Source: Deltaproteobacteria bacterium (GTDB lineage: Bacteria; Myxococcota_A; UBA9160; JAFDET01). Taken from it: 11,705 nucleotides of DNA. Below, in pieces: positions 6,332 through 11,705 of the stretch (its first letter is position 1; each line of letters starts with the position of its first letter). Below the pieces are notes generated by a model. That model worked only from the letters and a program-made list of their open reading frames with translations, ran no database searches and was not told the origin of the DNA. The translations under genes and the position numbers were made by a program. Location of the stretch: positions 1 through 11,705 of the forward strand of contig JAFDET010000078.1 of assembly GCA_019310195.1 (NCBI GenBank), given 5' to 3'.

Positions 6332-7712
6332 ATTGAATCGCTTTGCTGAAGGCCTTGAGCAGGGCTTTGCGGATGGTGTCGCGGTCGGCGCTGCCGTAGG
6401 CCTTGCGGAAGGCCTTGAGCGGGATGATGCCCTTGGCCATGGAGCGGTGGCCGCCGCCCACGCCCAGGCCCTCGACGATGGTGCGCACGACGTCGCCGGC
6501 GGCGCGCACGTAGCCCACGTTGCGCACGGAGAAGACCAGGTCGGAGTTCACGGTGCCGGCGGCGATGGACCACTCGGCTCCCTCGGCCTGGAGGCCCAGG
6601 TCCGCCACCTGGGGAATCACGTCCTCGCGCACGCGGCCCAGCACCAGCAGGTGGATGCCGTCCTTCACCGTGGTGTGGGAGAGCGCGCGGCCCAAGCTTT
6701 TCAAGCCGTCCAGCGGCAGCGCGGGGCGCTCGATGCGGCGCAACAAGGCCGGGCTGTGCCACTGGTGCAGGTAGGCGAACGCGCTGATGTCGAAGCGGCT
6801 GGTCTCGCGGCCCAATAGCTGGGTGTCGCTCTTGATGCCGTAGATCAGCGCGGTGGCCAGCTTGGGGCGAAGCTCCAGGCCGGCGGCGCGCACGTAGCCG
6901 GTGATCATGGTGGCGGTGGCGCCGAACGAGGGGCGGATGTCGCGGATCACCGCGTCGTAGCCGCTTCGCTCCGGGTGGTGATCGATCACCACGTCCACCG
7001 AGCGCACGCGCGCGGGAATCTCTTCGCCAAAAACAGTCGGCTGCACGTCCACCAGGGCCAGCGCGTCGAACTCGTCCAGGTCCTCGGCCTTCACCGTGCG
7101 GATGTCCAGGCCCAGGGCCTTGACCATGGCCAGGTTCTCGGGGCGCTTCACCTCGCCAAACGAGATCAGCGGGCAGGTGGAGCTCTTGCGGCCCAGCAGC
7201 GCCCGCAGGGCGTAGCCGCTGGCGATGCCGTCGGGGTCCGGGTCGGGCTGGAGCAGGATGCCCACCTTGCCGCGCGAACTCAGCAGGTCGCGGATGTCCT
7301 CCAGCCGGCGCAGGTCGCGCAGCAGGTCGAACTCCTCGTCGATGTCGTCGCGGATCAGCGAGCGCAGGCCGGCGCGGCGCAGGCAGGGGTGCTCGGGCAT
7401 GCCATCGCGGTCGAGCCGGTCGCTCAGCACCAGGACCGGCGCGCCCGGGGCGCCCTCGGCGATGGCCGACACAGCTGCCCGCACGAAGGGCCCGTCCTCG
7501 GTCACCAGCGAGAAGCCATCCCCTTCCTTGGGGTCGAGCTTGGCGATGGAGTCGGCCGAGAGGCCGCCCTGGAGCACGCGGAAGCCCGGTGGGCGCGCGC
7601 GCGACTCGCCGTCGCGGGGCACCCAGGTGAGCTCCTCGTCCTCGCCGGCACCGATCCGGCCCCACAGGCGGGCGAGTTCCGCGCCGTCGCATAAGATGAT
7701 GCGCCTGACCAA
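6327..7712 (-). CDS. DHH/DHHA1 phosphoesterase with N-terminal TrkA-N-like domain
   Basis: This 461-residue cytoplasmic protein belongs to the DHH superfamily, whose NrnA/GdpP-like members hydrolyse nanoRNA, pApA or cyclic dinucleotides using metal ions. Residues 1 to about 115 look like a degenerate TrkA-N (RCK) nucleotide-binding domain, with RIILCD at the start, a GGLSADSIAKL stretch, and a VLVLSD strand near 93-98. The DHH domain shows motif I QPDPDPDGIAS (155-165), a VDVQP motif with D222, IDHHPE (D244-H245-H246) and GIKSDTQ (D296). The DHHA1 domain has GGGHRSMAKG (419-428). The usual first His of motif I is Gln (Q155). No ATG suits the N-terminus; I chose TTG at 7712, 6 nt after GGGGA, but TTG at 7727 is possible. 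It is divergent from apaH. The domain call is firm; the substrate is unknown. Confidence 0.88.
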   Translation of the reverse strand: MVRRIILCDGAELARLWGRIGAGEDEELTWVPRDGESRARPPGFRVLQGGLSADSIAKLDPKEGDGFSLVTEDGPFVRAAVSAIAEGAPGAPVLVLSDRLDRDGMPEHPCLRRAGLRSLIRDDIDEEFDLLRDLRRLEDIRDLLSSRGKVGILLQPDPDPDGIASGYALRALLGRKSSTCPLISFGEVKRPENLAMVKALGLDIRTVKAEDLDEFDALALVDVQPTVFGEEIPARVRSVDVVIDHHPERSGYDAVIRDIRPSFGATATMITGYVRAAGLELRPKLATALIYGIKSDTQLLGRETSRFDISAFAYLHQWHSPALLRRIERPALPLDGLKSLGRALSHTTVKDGIHLLVLGRVREDVIPQVADLGLQAEGAEWSIAAGTVNSDLVFSVRNVGYVRAAGDVVRTIVEGLGVGGGHRSMAKGIIPLKAFRKAYGSADRDTIRKALLKAFSKAIQS

Positions 7713-7765
7713 CCGGGGTCCCCACAAACGAATCGCGGGTCCGAGTGGGATCCCGCGAGGATTGA

Positions 7766-7771
7766 ATTCTA
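7766..7771 (-). promoter_or_regulatory. Possible -10 element of the DHH gene
   Basis: The minus strand reads TAGAAT here, one of the few AT-rich spots in the 130-nt divergent gap. A start near 7759 would give a leader of about 47 nt containing the inverted repeat CGCGGG (7734-7739) / CCCGCG (7752-7757). The -35 position is weak, so this is a suggestion only. Confidence 0.35.
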
Positions 7772-7812
7772 GCCGATCCCCGAAGCCCCACCGGCCCGCG
7801 AGAAGAAGAGAA

Positions 7813-7824
7813 TCCCCGCGGGGA
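7813..7824. promoter_or_regulatory. Perfect 12-bp palindrome upstream of apaH
   Basis: TCCCCGCGGGGA is fully symmetric and ends 18 nt before the apaH GTG. Its position suits an operator for apaH, but no regulator family can be named, and a GC-only palindrome core is not rare at this base composition. Confidence 0.3.
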
Positions 7825-7842
7825 GTCGCTACTGTCCCGGCC

Positions 7843-8724
7843 GTGCAGAAGGCTTTCATCGGCGATATCCAGGGCTGTTCCGACGAGCTGTCGGCTCTGC
7901 TCGAGCGCCTGCGCGACGCGTGCGGTGGCCAGCTGCCCGAGCTCTGGCTGGTGGGCGACCTGGTGAACCGGGGGCCCGACAGCCTGGGCGTGCTGCGCCG
8001 GGTGCGGCAGCTCATGGAGGCCGAGGGCGCCCACTGCATCCTGGGCAACCACGAAATCGGTCTCCTGGAGACCGGTCTGGGACTGCGGCGGTCGAGCCCC
8101 CGGGACACCGCCGCCGACGTGCTCGAGGCGCCGGACGCCAGCGAGTGGCTCGAGTGGCTGCGCCGGCTCCCGGTGGCGCTGACGGGCCGGATCGGGGGGC
8201 GCGACTTCGCCATGGTGCACGCCGCGCTGGCACCGAAGTGGGGCCTGGACGAGCTGCAGGACCGCGCGCGCTCCGTGGAGGCGCGGCTGCGCAGCGGCGG
8301 GCTCGACGATCTGCGCGCGTTCCTGGCGACCCCGTGGGAAGACGATCCGGATCGGGACACCTTGGAGCGCCTGACGCACTGTCGCAGCGTCGATCGCAAG
8401 GGGCGCTGGAGCTCGCGCGCGCCGGAGAGCCGCCGCGACGCGTGGCACCGGCGCTGGCGTCGCCGAAAGCACGACTACGGAGTCGTCTACGGTCACTGGG
8501 CCCTGCAGGGACTGCACGTAGTGCCGGGCCTGCGCGGACTGGACACGGGCTGCGTGCACCACGGGCGCGGCCACGACGGCTATCTCACCGCTTGGCTCCC
8601 CGACATGGACGCAGCGGATCCGTTCGACGTTCCCGACCCGGGCCGCATGGTGCAGCAGAAGGCCGCGCGGGCCTACTACCTCGACGTGCTGCAAAAGCTG
8701 TCCGGCGACGACGATTCCGCTTGA
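7843..8724 (+). CDS. apaH: Symmetrical bis(5'-nucleosyl)-tetraphosphatase (Ap4A hydrolase)
   Basis: This calcineurin-type metallophosphoesterase cleaves diadenosine tetraphosphate into two ADP, limiting an alarmone that accumulates in stress and can cap RNA in bacteria. At 293 residues it matches the family (E. coli 280). Metal-site motifs in order: GDIQGC (7-12; Gln in place of the His of E. coli GDVHGC, a variant I know from other ApaH proteins), GDLVNRGPDS (38-47), GNHE (68-71), MVHAAL, and the late YGHWALQG and GLDTGCVHHG. The ApaH-specific LEAPDA and WLRRLP stretches are also present. The start is GTG at 7843, directly before the first strand; the nearest purine-rich stretch (GGGGAG, 7820-7825) is too far for a normal Shine-Dalgarno. 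It is divergent from the DHH phosphoesterase gene. Family assignment is secure; only the start is uncertain. Confidence 0.95.
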   Translation: MQKAFIGDIQGCSDELSALLERLRDACGGQLPELWLVGDLVNRGPDSLGVLRRVRQLMEAEGAHCILGNHEIGLLETGLGLRRSSPRDTAADVLEAPDASEWLEWLRRLPVALTGRIGGRDFAMVHAALAPKWGLDELQDRARSVEARLRSGGLDDLRAFLATPWEDDPDRDTLERLTHCRSVDRKGRWSSRAPESRRDAWHRRWRRRKHDYGVVYGHWALQGLHVVPGLRGLDTGCVHHGRGHDGYLTAWLPDMDAADPFDVPDPGRMVQQKAARAYYLDVLQKLSGDDDSA

Positions 8725-8893
8725 TTCCATCGACGGTCGGCATACAGTGGAGAAGTCGTCCTGAGTCGCGATGCGAGGAGACCGAGGTCTTGCTCCCATC
8801 GGCTGAAACTAGGCGTCGACGGCAGACGGACGGCCCACGGCGTTGGTGGGAGCGAGCGTCCACGACGGGGATCGCGTCTCGAGAAAGGGGATG

Positions 8894-8942
8894 CGGCCCC
8901 CGACCAGGGGCCGGCGCGGGAGTGCTTCCCGAACCCGGGAGC
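8894..8942 (+). other. Adjacent hairpins with mutually exclusive pairing
   Basis: A 7-bp stem (CGGCCCC 8894-8900 with GGGGCCG 8907-8913, loop of 6) is followed by three segments: CGGGA (8917-8921), TCCCG (8927-8931) and CGGGA (8936-8940). The central TCCCG can pair with either neighbour, giving two alternative 5-bp hairpins. It lies about 170 nt past the apaH stop and away from any start codon, so a classical attenuator role is not obvious. Confidence 0.45.
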
Positions 8943-9118
8943 TTCCATTCGTGCGCGGAGCCTGGCGAAGCCGAGATCTCCACCCTCGTCGGCGGGAGAG
9001 CGCCAGCTCTCATCCTTGACCGGTCTGTCGGCGTCGGAAGTGGGCGGTCTTCGTCGGTGACATACGATCCCAGTGGTTGATGGCACCACTCCGCAGACAA
9101 AGAGCCTCGACGGAGGAT

Positions 9119-9141
9119 CGGGGAGTCCCCGCCGCCTCGGC
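9119..9141 (-). terminator. Two small hairpins after the HEAT-repeat gene
   Basis: Just past the TGA at 9150-9148, read on the minus strand, the sequence can form GCCG/CGGC (9141-9131, loop of 3) and then CGGGG/CCCCG (9131-9119, loop of 3), sharing one base. There is no following U-run, so an intrinsic terminator is only a weak suggestion. Confidence 0.25.
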
Positions 9142-9147
9142 GATCTT

Positions 9148-10068
9148 TCAGCGGTCCGCGCCACCCAGGGCGCGGCGGGCAGCCTTCGCAAGCTCGTCAT
9201 CCGAGTCTGCCGCGATCCGCTCCAGCTCCGCGAGCACGGCGGGTGTGCTCGCCACCGTGGCTGCGGCCGGCAGGGCCGCCTTGCGGACGCCGCGATCTTC
9301 CGAGCGCAAGGCGGCCAGCACGGAACCCTCGATCCCGTCCATCCTCTGGAGCGCGCCCATGGTCAGCGCCAGCTGCACCACGCCGGGGTCTACGCCCGGG
9401 GCGCCGGTTCCCGCCAGCAGTGCGCGCATGCCGTCGGCGTCTGTGACGGCGATGCTTGCCGAGGCGCGTCGCACCGACACCGGACGTCGCGGATCCAGGG
9501 CGATGCGCGCCCGCGTCAGGGCCACGTCGCGTCCGATGGGCAGCGGAGGCTCGCGTCGCCGGTCGGCCAGGGCGCGGGTCGCCGCGTCGCGAAGCTCCTG
9601 GTCTGTGCCGTCGATCCACTCCAGGTAGACGTCGCGCACGGCCACGTCATCGGGGGCCGCCAGCAGCTCGGCCAGCGCGTCGCGCCAGCGCGCCTCGCCC
9701 GCCGGATCCGCCAGGCGCATCACTTCCTTGGGCTCGTCCACCCAGACGTAGGGCGTGCGTGCGCCGCGCAGCAGCAGCAGGGCCCGGTCTCCGGCGGTCA
9801 GGTCCGGCGCGCCGGACGGCGCGCGCTTGATGGCGAAGCGCTCGCCGGGCGCTCCGCGCAGCGCGACGGCATCCCCTACCTGGATGCGGCCCAGCTCGAC
9901 CCGCTCGATGGTGCCCAGCGCCACCACGTCCGCCTCGGCCAGCCGCGCGTGGAGGGGGCGGCTGGGCGCCGGCAGGCCGTGGCCCGCGATCTGGGCGGCG
10001 GCCGGCAGGGCGCCGAGGCACAGGGCCAACGCGAGAAGGCGGATCCAGGGGTCGGCGAGACGCTGCAC
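9148..10068 (-). CDS. Secreted HEAT-repeat-like protein of unknown function
   Basis: This 306-residue protein has a signal peptide: a basic start, a hydrophobic core at about 11-22 and a probable AAA-Q cleavage after residue 25. There is no lipobox, so a periplasmic location is likely. The N-terminal third is beta-rich (ADVVALGTIERVELG, then DRALLLLRG and YVWVD), like small domains seen in some secreted proteins. The C-terminal half carries Ala/Leu/Arg-rich helical pairs of HEAT or PBS-lyase-like type (about 190-300), for example GVRKAALPAAATVAS followed by LAELERIAADSDDELA. Such repeats bind proteins rather than catalyse. The GTG start at 10068 is chosen because the signal peptide begins there; the nearest upstream ATG (10081) is out of frame. 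Only 20 nt separate it from the divergent M48 gene. I cannot name a family. Confidence 0.82.
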   Translation of the reverse strand: MQRLADPWIRLLALALCLGALPAAAQIAGHGLPAPSRPLHARLAEADVVALGTIERVELGRIQVGDAVALRGAPGERFAIKRAPSGAPDLTAGDRALLLLRGARTPYVWVDEPKEVMRLADPAGEARWRDALAELLAAPDDVAVRDVYLEWIDGTDQELRDAATRALADRRREPPLPIGRDVALTRARIALDPRRPVSVRRASASIAVTDADGMRALLAGTGAPGVDPGVVQLALTMGALQRMDGIEGSVLAALRSEDRGVRKAALPAAATVASTPAVLAELERIAADSDDELAKAARRALGGADR

Positions 10069-10088
10069 AGTCGGCGATCATAGGCGGC

Positions 10089-11579
10089 GTGAGACTCGCC
10101 CGCTGCATCGTCGTCGTCCTGCTGCCGCTGCTGGCGTCCTGCGCCCTCAACCCGGTCAGCAAGACCCCGGAGCTGGTCCTGACCACGAGCGAGCGCGAGG
10201 TGGAGATCGGCACGCAAGCCGCGCGCGAAGTCGAGGACACCGTCGGTGTGGTGCGGGATCCGAAGCTTGCGGAGTACGTCTCCGCGGTGGGCGCCCGCAT
10301 CGCCGCGCTCTCGCCGCGCCAGGACGTGGAGTACCACTTCGCCGTCGTCGAGATGAGTGAGCCCAACGCGTTCGCCCTGCCCGGCGGTTACATCTTCGTG
10401 TCGCGCGGCATCGTCGAGCTCTTCGAGACCGAGGACGAGCTGGCCGGCGTGCTGGCTCACGAGGTGATCCACGTGGCGGCCCGCCACGCCGTGCAGCGCC
10501 AGACCGCCGCCCTGCCCGTGGGCATCCTGTCGGCCCTCGGGAGCCTGGCCGGCGGCCTGGTGGGAGGCCAGCAGCTCGCCCGGGTGGTGGGCGGGATCCC
10601 CCAGTTTGCGGGCGGCCTGGTCCTGGCGGGGTACGGCCGGGACCAGGAGCGCGAGGCCGATCGCCTGGGGCAGAAGCTCGTCGCCGAGGCCGGCTGGGAC
10701 CCGGGTGCCCTGGCCGACGCGCTGGAGCGCATGGAGCGGGTGGTGGCCGTGGAGGTGGCGGCAGAGGGCGGCGAGCAGCACAGCCCGAGCTGGTTCGACT
10801 CGCATCCCAGCACGCCCGAGCGTGTCTCCTCCGCGCGCAGCCGTGCGGAGCATCTGGCCCGCGGCGCCTCGGACCCCATCGCCGCCGGTCGCATGGGCTT
10901 CCTTCAGCAGATCGAGGGCATGCGCGTGGGACCGGATCCGGCCGAGGGAGTCTTCCACAAGGAGCTCTTCCTGCACCCGGACCTGGGCTTCGCGGTGCGT
11001 TTCCCCCTGGAGTGGCGCACTCACAACGGCCGCGAAGTGGTCGCCGCCTCGGCGCCGAGCGGCGATGCCGTGGTGGCGGTGCGCCTGCAGGCACGCGGGG
11101 ATGATCCCGAGGCGGTGGCCGTTGCGTTCGCGCGCACGAAGGACATGACGTTGTCGGACTTCCAGCGCTTCCGCGTGAATGGGCTTCCGGCCGTGCGCGC
11201 GCTGGCGGGGGTGAAGGCCGGCCGCGGGAACTTCGTCGGCGACTTCAGCTTCATCGCGCACCAGGGCGTCGTCTATCGGATCACGGGGGCCGCCCCGGTA
11301 GAGCGCTACGACTACCATGCGCGAGAGATCGTCGACGTGGTGCGCAGCTTCCGCGATCTGAAGCCCGGCGAGCGCAGCTTCCAGGTCATCCGCCTGCGCC
11401 TGGCCAGCGCGGATCCGGGGGAGCGTCTCAGCGTGCTGGGCGCGCGCACCGGCAACGCCTGGTCCGTGGCCCGCACGGCCGCCATCAACGGATTGGATCC
11501 CTCCGCGCCGCTCGCGGCCGGACGCCTGGTCAAGATCGCCGTCTCCGAGCCCTACGCGCCTTCGCCGCCCGCTCGCTAA
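10089..11579 (+). CDS. M48 family zinc metalloprotease lipoprotein (BepA/LoiP-like)
   Basis: This 496-residue lipoprotein has a signal with hydrophobic core at about 7-15 and lipobox LASC (15-18), giving a lipidated C18. A17 or S17-type context plus an Ala at +2 argues against inner-membrane retention. The M48 domain has HEVIH (124-128), with H124 and H128 as zinc ligands and E125 as catalyst, and E187 in EREAD (187-191) as third ligand with D191. The SWFDSHPSTPERV stretch near 237-249 is typical of the family. A middle beta-rich domain (about 290-425) and a C-terminal LysM-like segment (about 434-485, with VARTAAINGL and AAGRLVKI) follow. Relatives such as BepA handle outer-membrane protein assembly and turnover. 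The start is GTG with AGG 4 nt before it (10082-10084). It is divergent from the HEAT gene and 9 nt before the next gene. Confidence 0.93.
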   Translation: MRLARCIVVVLLPLLASCALNPVSKTPELVLTTSEREVEIGTQAAREVEDTVGVVRDPKLAEYVSAVGARIAALSPRQDVEYHFAVVEMSEPNAFALPGGYIFVSRGIVELFETEDELAGVLAHEVIHVAARHAVQRQTAALPVGILSALGSLAGGLVGGQQLARVVGGIPQFAGGLVLAGYGRDQEREADRLGQKLVAEAGWDPGALADALERMERVVAVEVAAEGGEQHSPSWFDSHPSTPERVSSARSRAEHLARGASDPIAAGRMGFLQQIEGMRVGPDPAEGVFHKELFLHPDLGFAVRFPLEWRTHNGREVVAASAPSGDAVVAVRLQARGDDPEAVAVAFARTKDMTLSDFQRFRVNGLPAVRALAGVKAGRGNFVGDFSFIAHQGVVYRITGAAPVERYDYHAREIVDVVRSFRDLKPGERSFQVIRLRLASADPGERLSVLGARTGNAWSVARTAAINGLDPSAPLAAGRLVKIAVSEPYAPSPPAR

Positions 11580-11588
11580 GCTTGCGCG

Positions 11589-11705
11589 ATGCCCAAGGTC
11601 AACATTTCGCCGCCGCTGCGGGGCCCCACCCAGGGCGAGGCCGTGATCGAAGTCGTGGGAGACAGCGTCGGCGCCTGCCTCGATGCGGTGGAGGAGCGTC
11701 ACCCC
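11589..11705 (+). CDS. MoaD/ThiS-like sulfur carrier protein, 5' part
   Basis: The first 39 codons of a gene cut by the window end. The sequence begins MPKVNISPPLRGPTQG and continues with a VIEVVGDSVGACLDAVEERHP stretch (residues 19-39), matching the first strand, the loop and first helix of the ubiquitin-like beta-grasp sulfur carriers. MoaD-type proteins carry sulfur for molybdopterin synthesis, ThiS for thiazole, and close relatives (CysO-type) for cysteine. The LR near residue 10 and the GxSVxxxLD pattern favour the MoaD/CysO branch. The defining C-terminal Gly-Gly lies beyond the window. The ATG is 9 nt after the protease stop, so it may be the next gene of an operon, though the functional link is unclear. 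Confidence 0.75.
   Translation, partial: MPKVNISPPLRGPTQGEAVIEVVGDSVGACLDAVEERHP

Larger units (their letters stand above)
8725..9147. other. Gene-free convergent region rich in short inverted repeats
   Basis: Between apaH and the HEAT-repeat gene, open frames exist on both strands but their peptides look like high-GC noise. By eye I find AGACC/GGTCT (8779-8790), a long-range pair CTTGCTCCCA/TGGGAGCGAG (8789-8798 with 8847-8856, 9 of 10 plus one G-T), CGGCCCC/GGGGCCG (8894-8913), a CGGGA/TCCCG/CGGGA series (8917-8940), GAGAGC/GCTCTC (8996-9011), AGTGGT/ACCACT (9072-9090) and CGGGG/CCCCG (9119-9131). It could be a decayed repeat, a small RNA or a terminator region. No U-run follows any hairpin. 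A TTGACC at 9016-9021 has no matching -10. Confidence 0.5.

Noticed and set aside
7225..7842. Upstream extension of the apaH frame
   Set aside because: It lies antisense to the DHH gene and is Ser/Arg-rich; ApaH proteins begin right before the GDIQGC strand.
7713..8399. Upstream extension of the DHH frame to an ATG at 8399
   Set aside because: The added residues are Ser/Arg-rich noise opposite apaH; the DHH protein makes sense from about 7712.
5998..8799. Very long minus-strand open frame (933 codons) spanning the DHH and apaH genes
   Set aside because: It overlaps two well-supported genes in other frames, its product is Arg/Pro/Gly-rich with no family motif, and long spurious frames are expected at this GC content.
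9016..9068. TTGACC (9016-9021) with a TACGAT-like hexamer as a plus-strand promoter
   Set aside because: The spacer is about 41 nt, far from 17, and no gene follows on that strand.
8676..9200. Overlapping minus-strand frames (8585-9100 and 8676-9200) in the apaH/HEAT gap
   Set aside because: Two competing frames with no motif, both running into neighbouring genes, and sequence dominated by inverted repeats.
9876..11702. 608-codon minus-strand frame opposite the M48 protease gene
   Set aside because: Antisense shadow of a protein with lipobox and HEVIH; its translation has no motif.
1..11705. Defence system, CRISPR array, prophage, insertion sequence or biosynthetic cluster
   Set aside because: No repeat-spacer pattern, transposase, integrase, nuclease-helicase or synthase motifs were seen in any frame.

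Overview
The window is very GC-rich, and the reading frames antisense or out of frame to real genes stay open for hundreds of codons, as expected at high GC. A glutamine-dependent NAD synthetase, ApaH, a DUF1329 secreted protein and a BepA-like M48 lipoprotein point to a Gram-negative (diderm) bacterium, perhaps of the deltaproteobacterial/myxobacterial type. That placement is an inference from gene content and composition. No phage, insertion-sequence, CRISPR, tRNA or rRNA signature was seen.

Layout. Positions 1-314 hold no convincing gene but carry copy A of a dispersed repeat. A minus-strand cluster follows, transcribed in the order hypothetical protein (3012-2485), MaoC/HtdZ-like hydratase (2475-1993), nadE (1961-315). 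Divergent from it is a plus-strand pair: a membrane-anchored aldo/keto reductase with an internal twin-arginine motif and two C-terminal four-cysteine motifs (3117-4679), then a secreted DUF1329 protein (4691-6184). Copy B of the repeat (6223-6331) fills the convergent gap up to a minus-strand DHH/DHHA1 phosphoesterase with a TrkA-N-like N-terminus (7712-6327). That gene is divergent from apaH (7843-8724). A 423-nt gene-free stretch rich in small hairpins separates apaH from a minus-strand secreted HEAT-repeat protein (10068-9148). The start codon of that gene lies only 20 nt from a divergent M48 metalloprotease lipoprotein (10089-11579). The window ends inside a MoaD/ThiS-like sulfur carrier gene (from 11589).

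How the genes may work together. The most distinctive module is the reductase/DUF1329 pair. Its topology predicts an aldo/keto reductase barrel and its Fe-S motifs on the outer face of the inner membrane, beyond the reach of cytoplasmic NADPH, next to a periplasmic DUF1329 partner. The DHH/ApaH pair looks like a dinucleotide-turnover locus. NadE and the hydratase are housekeeping metabolism. The M48 lipoprotein fits envelope quality control.

The best leads are the Sec/Tat-type reductase, the paired repeats at gene 3' ends, the predicted leaderless start at 3012, and the hairpin-dense gap after apaH.
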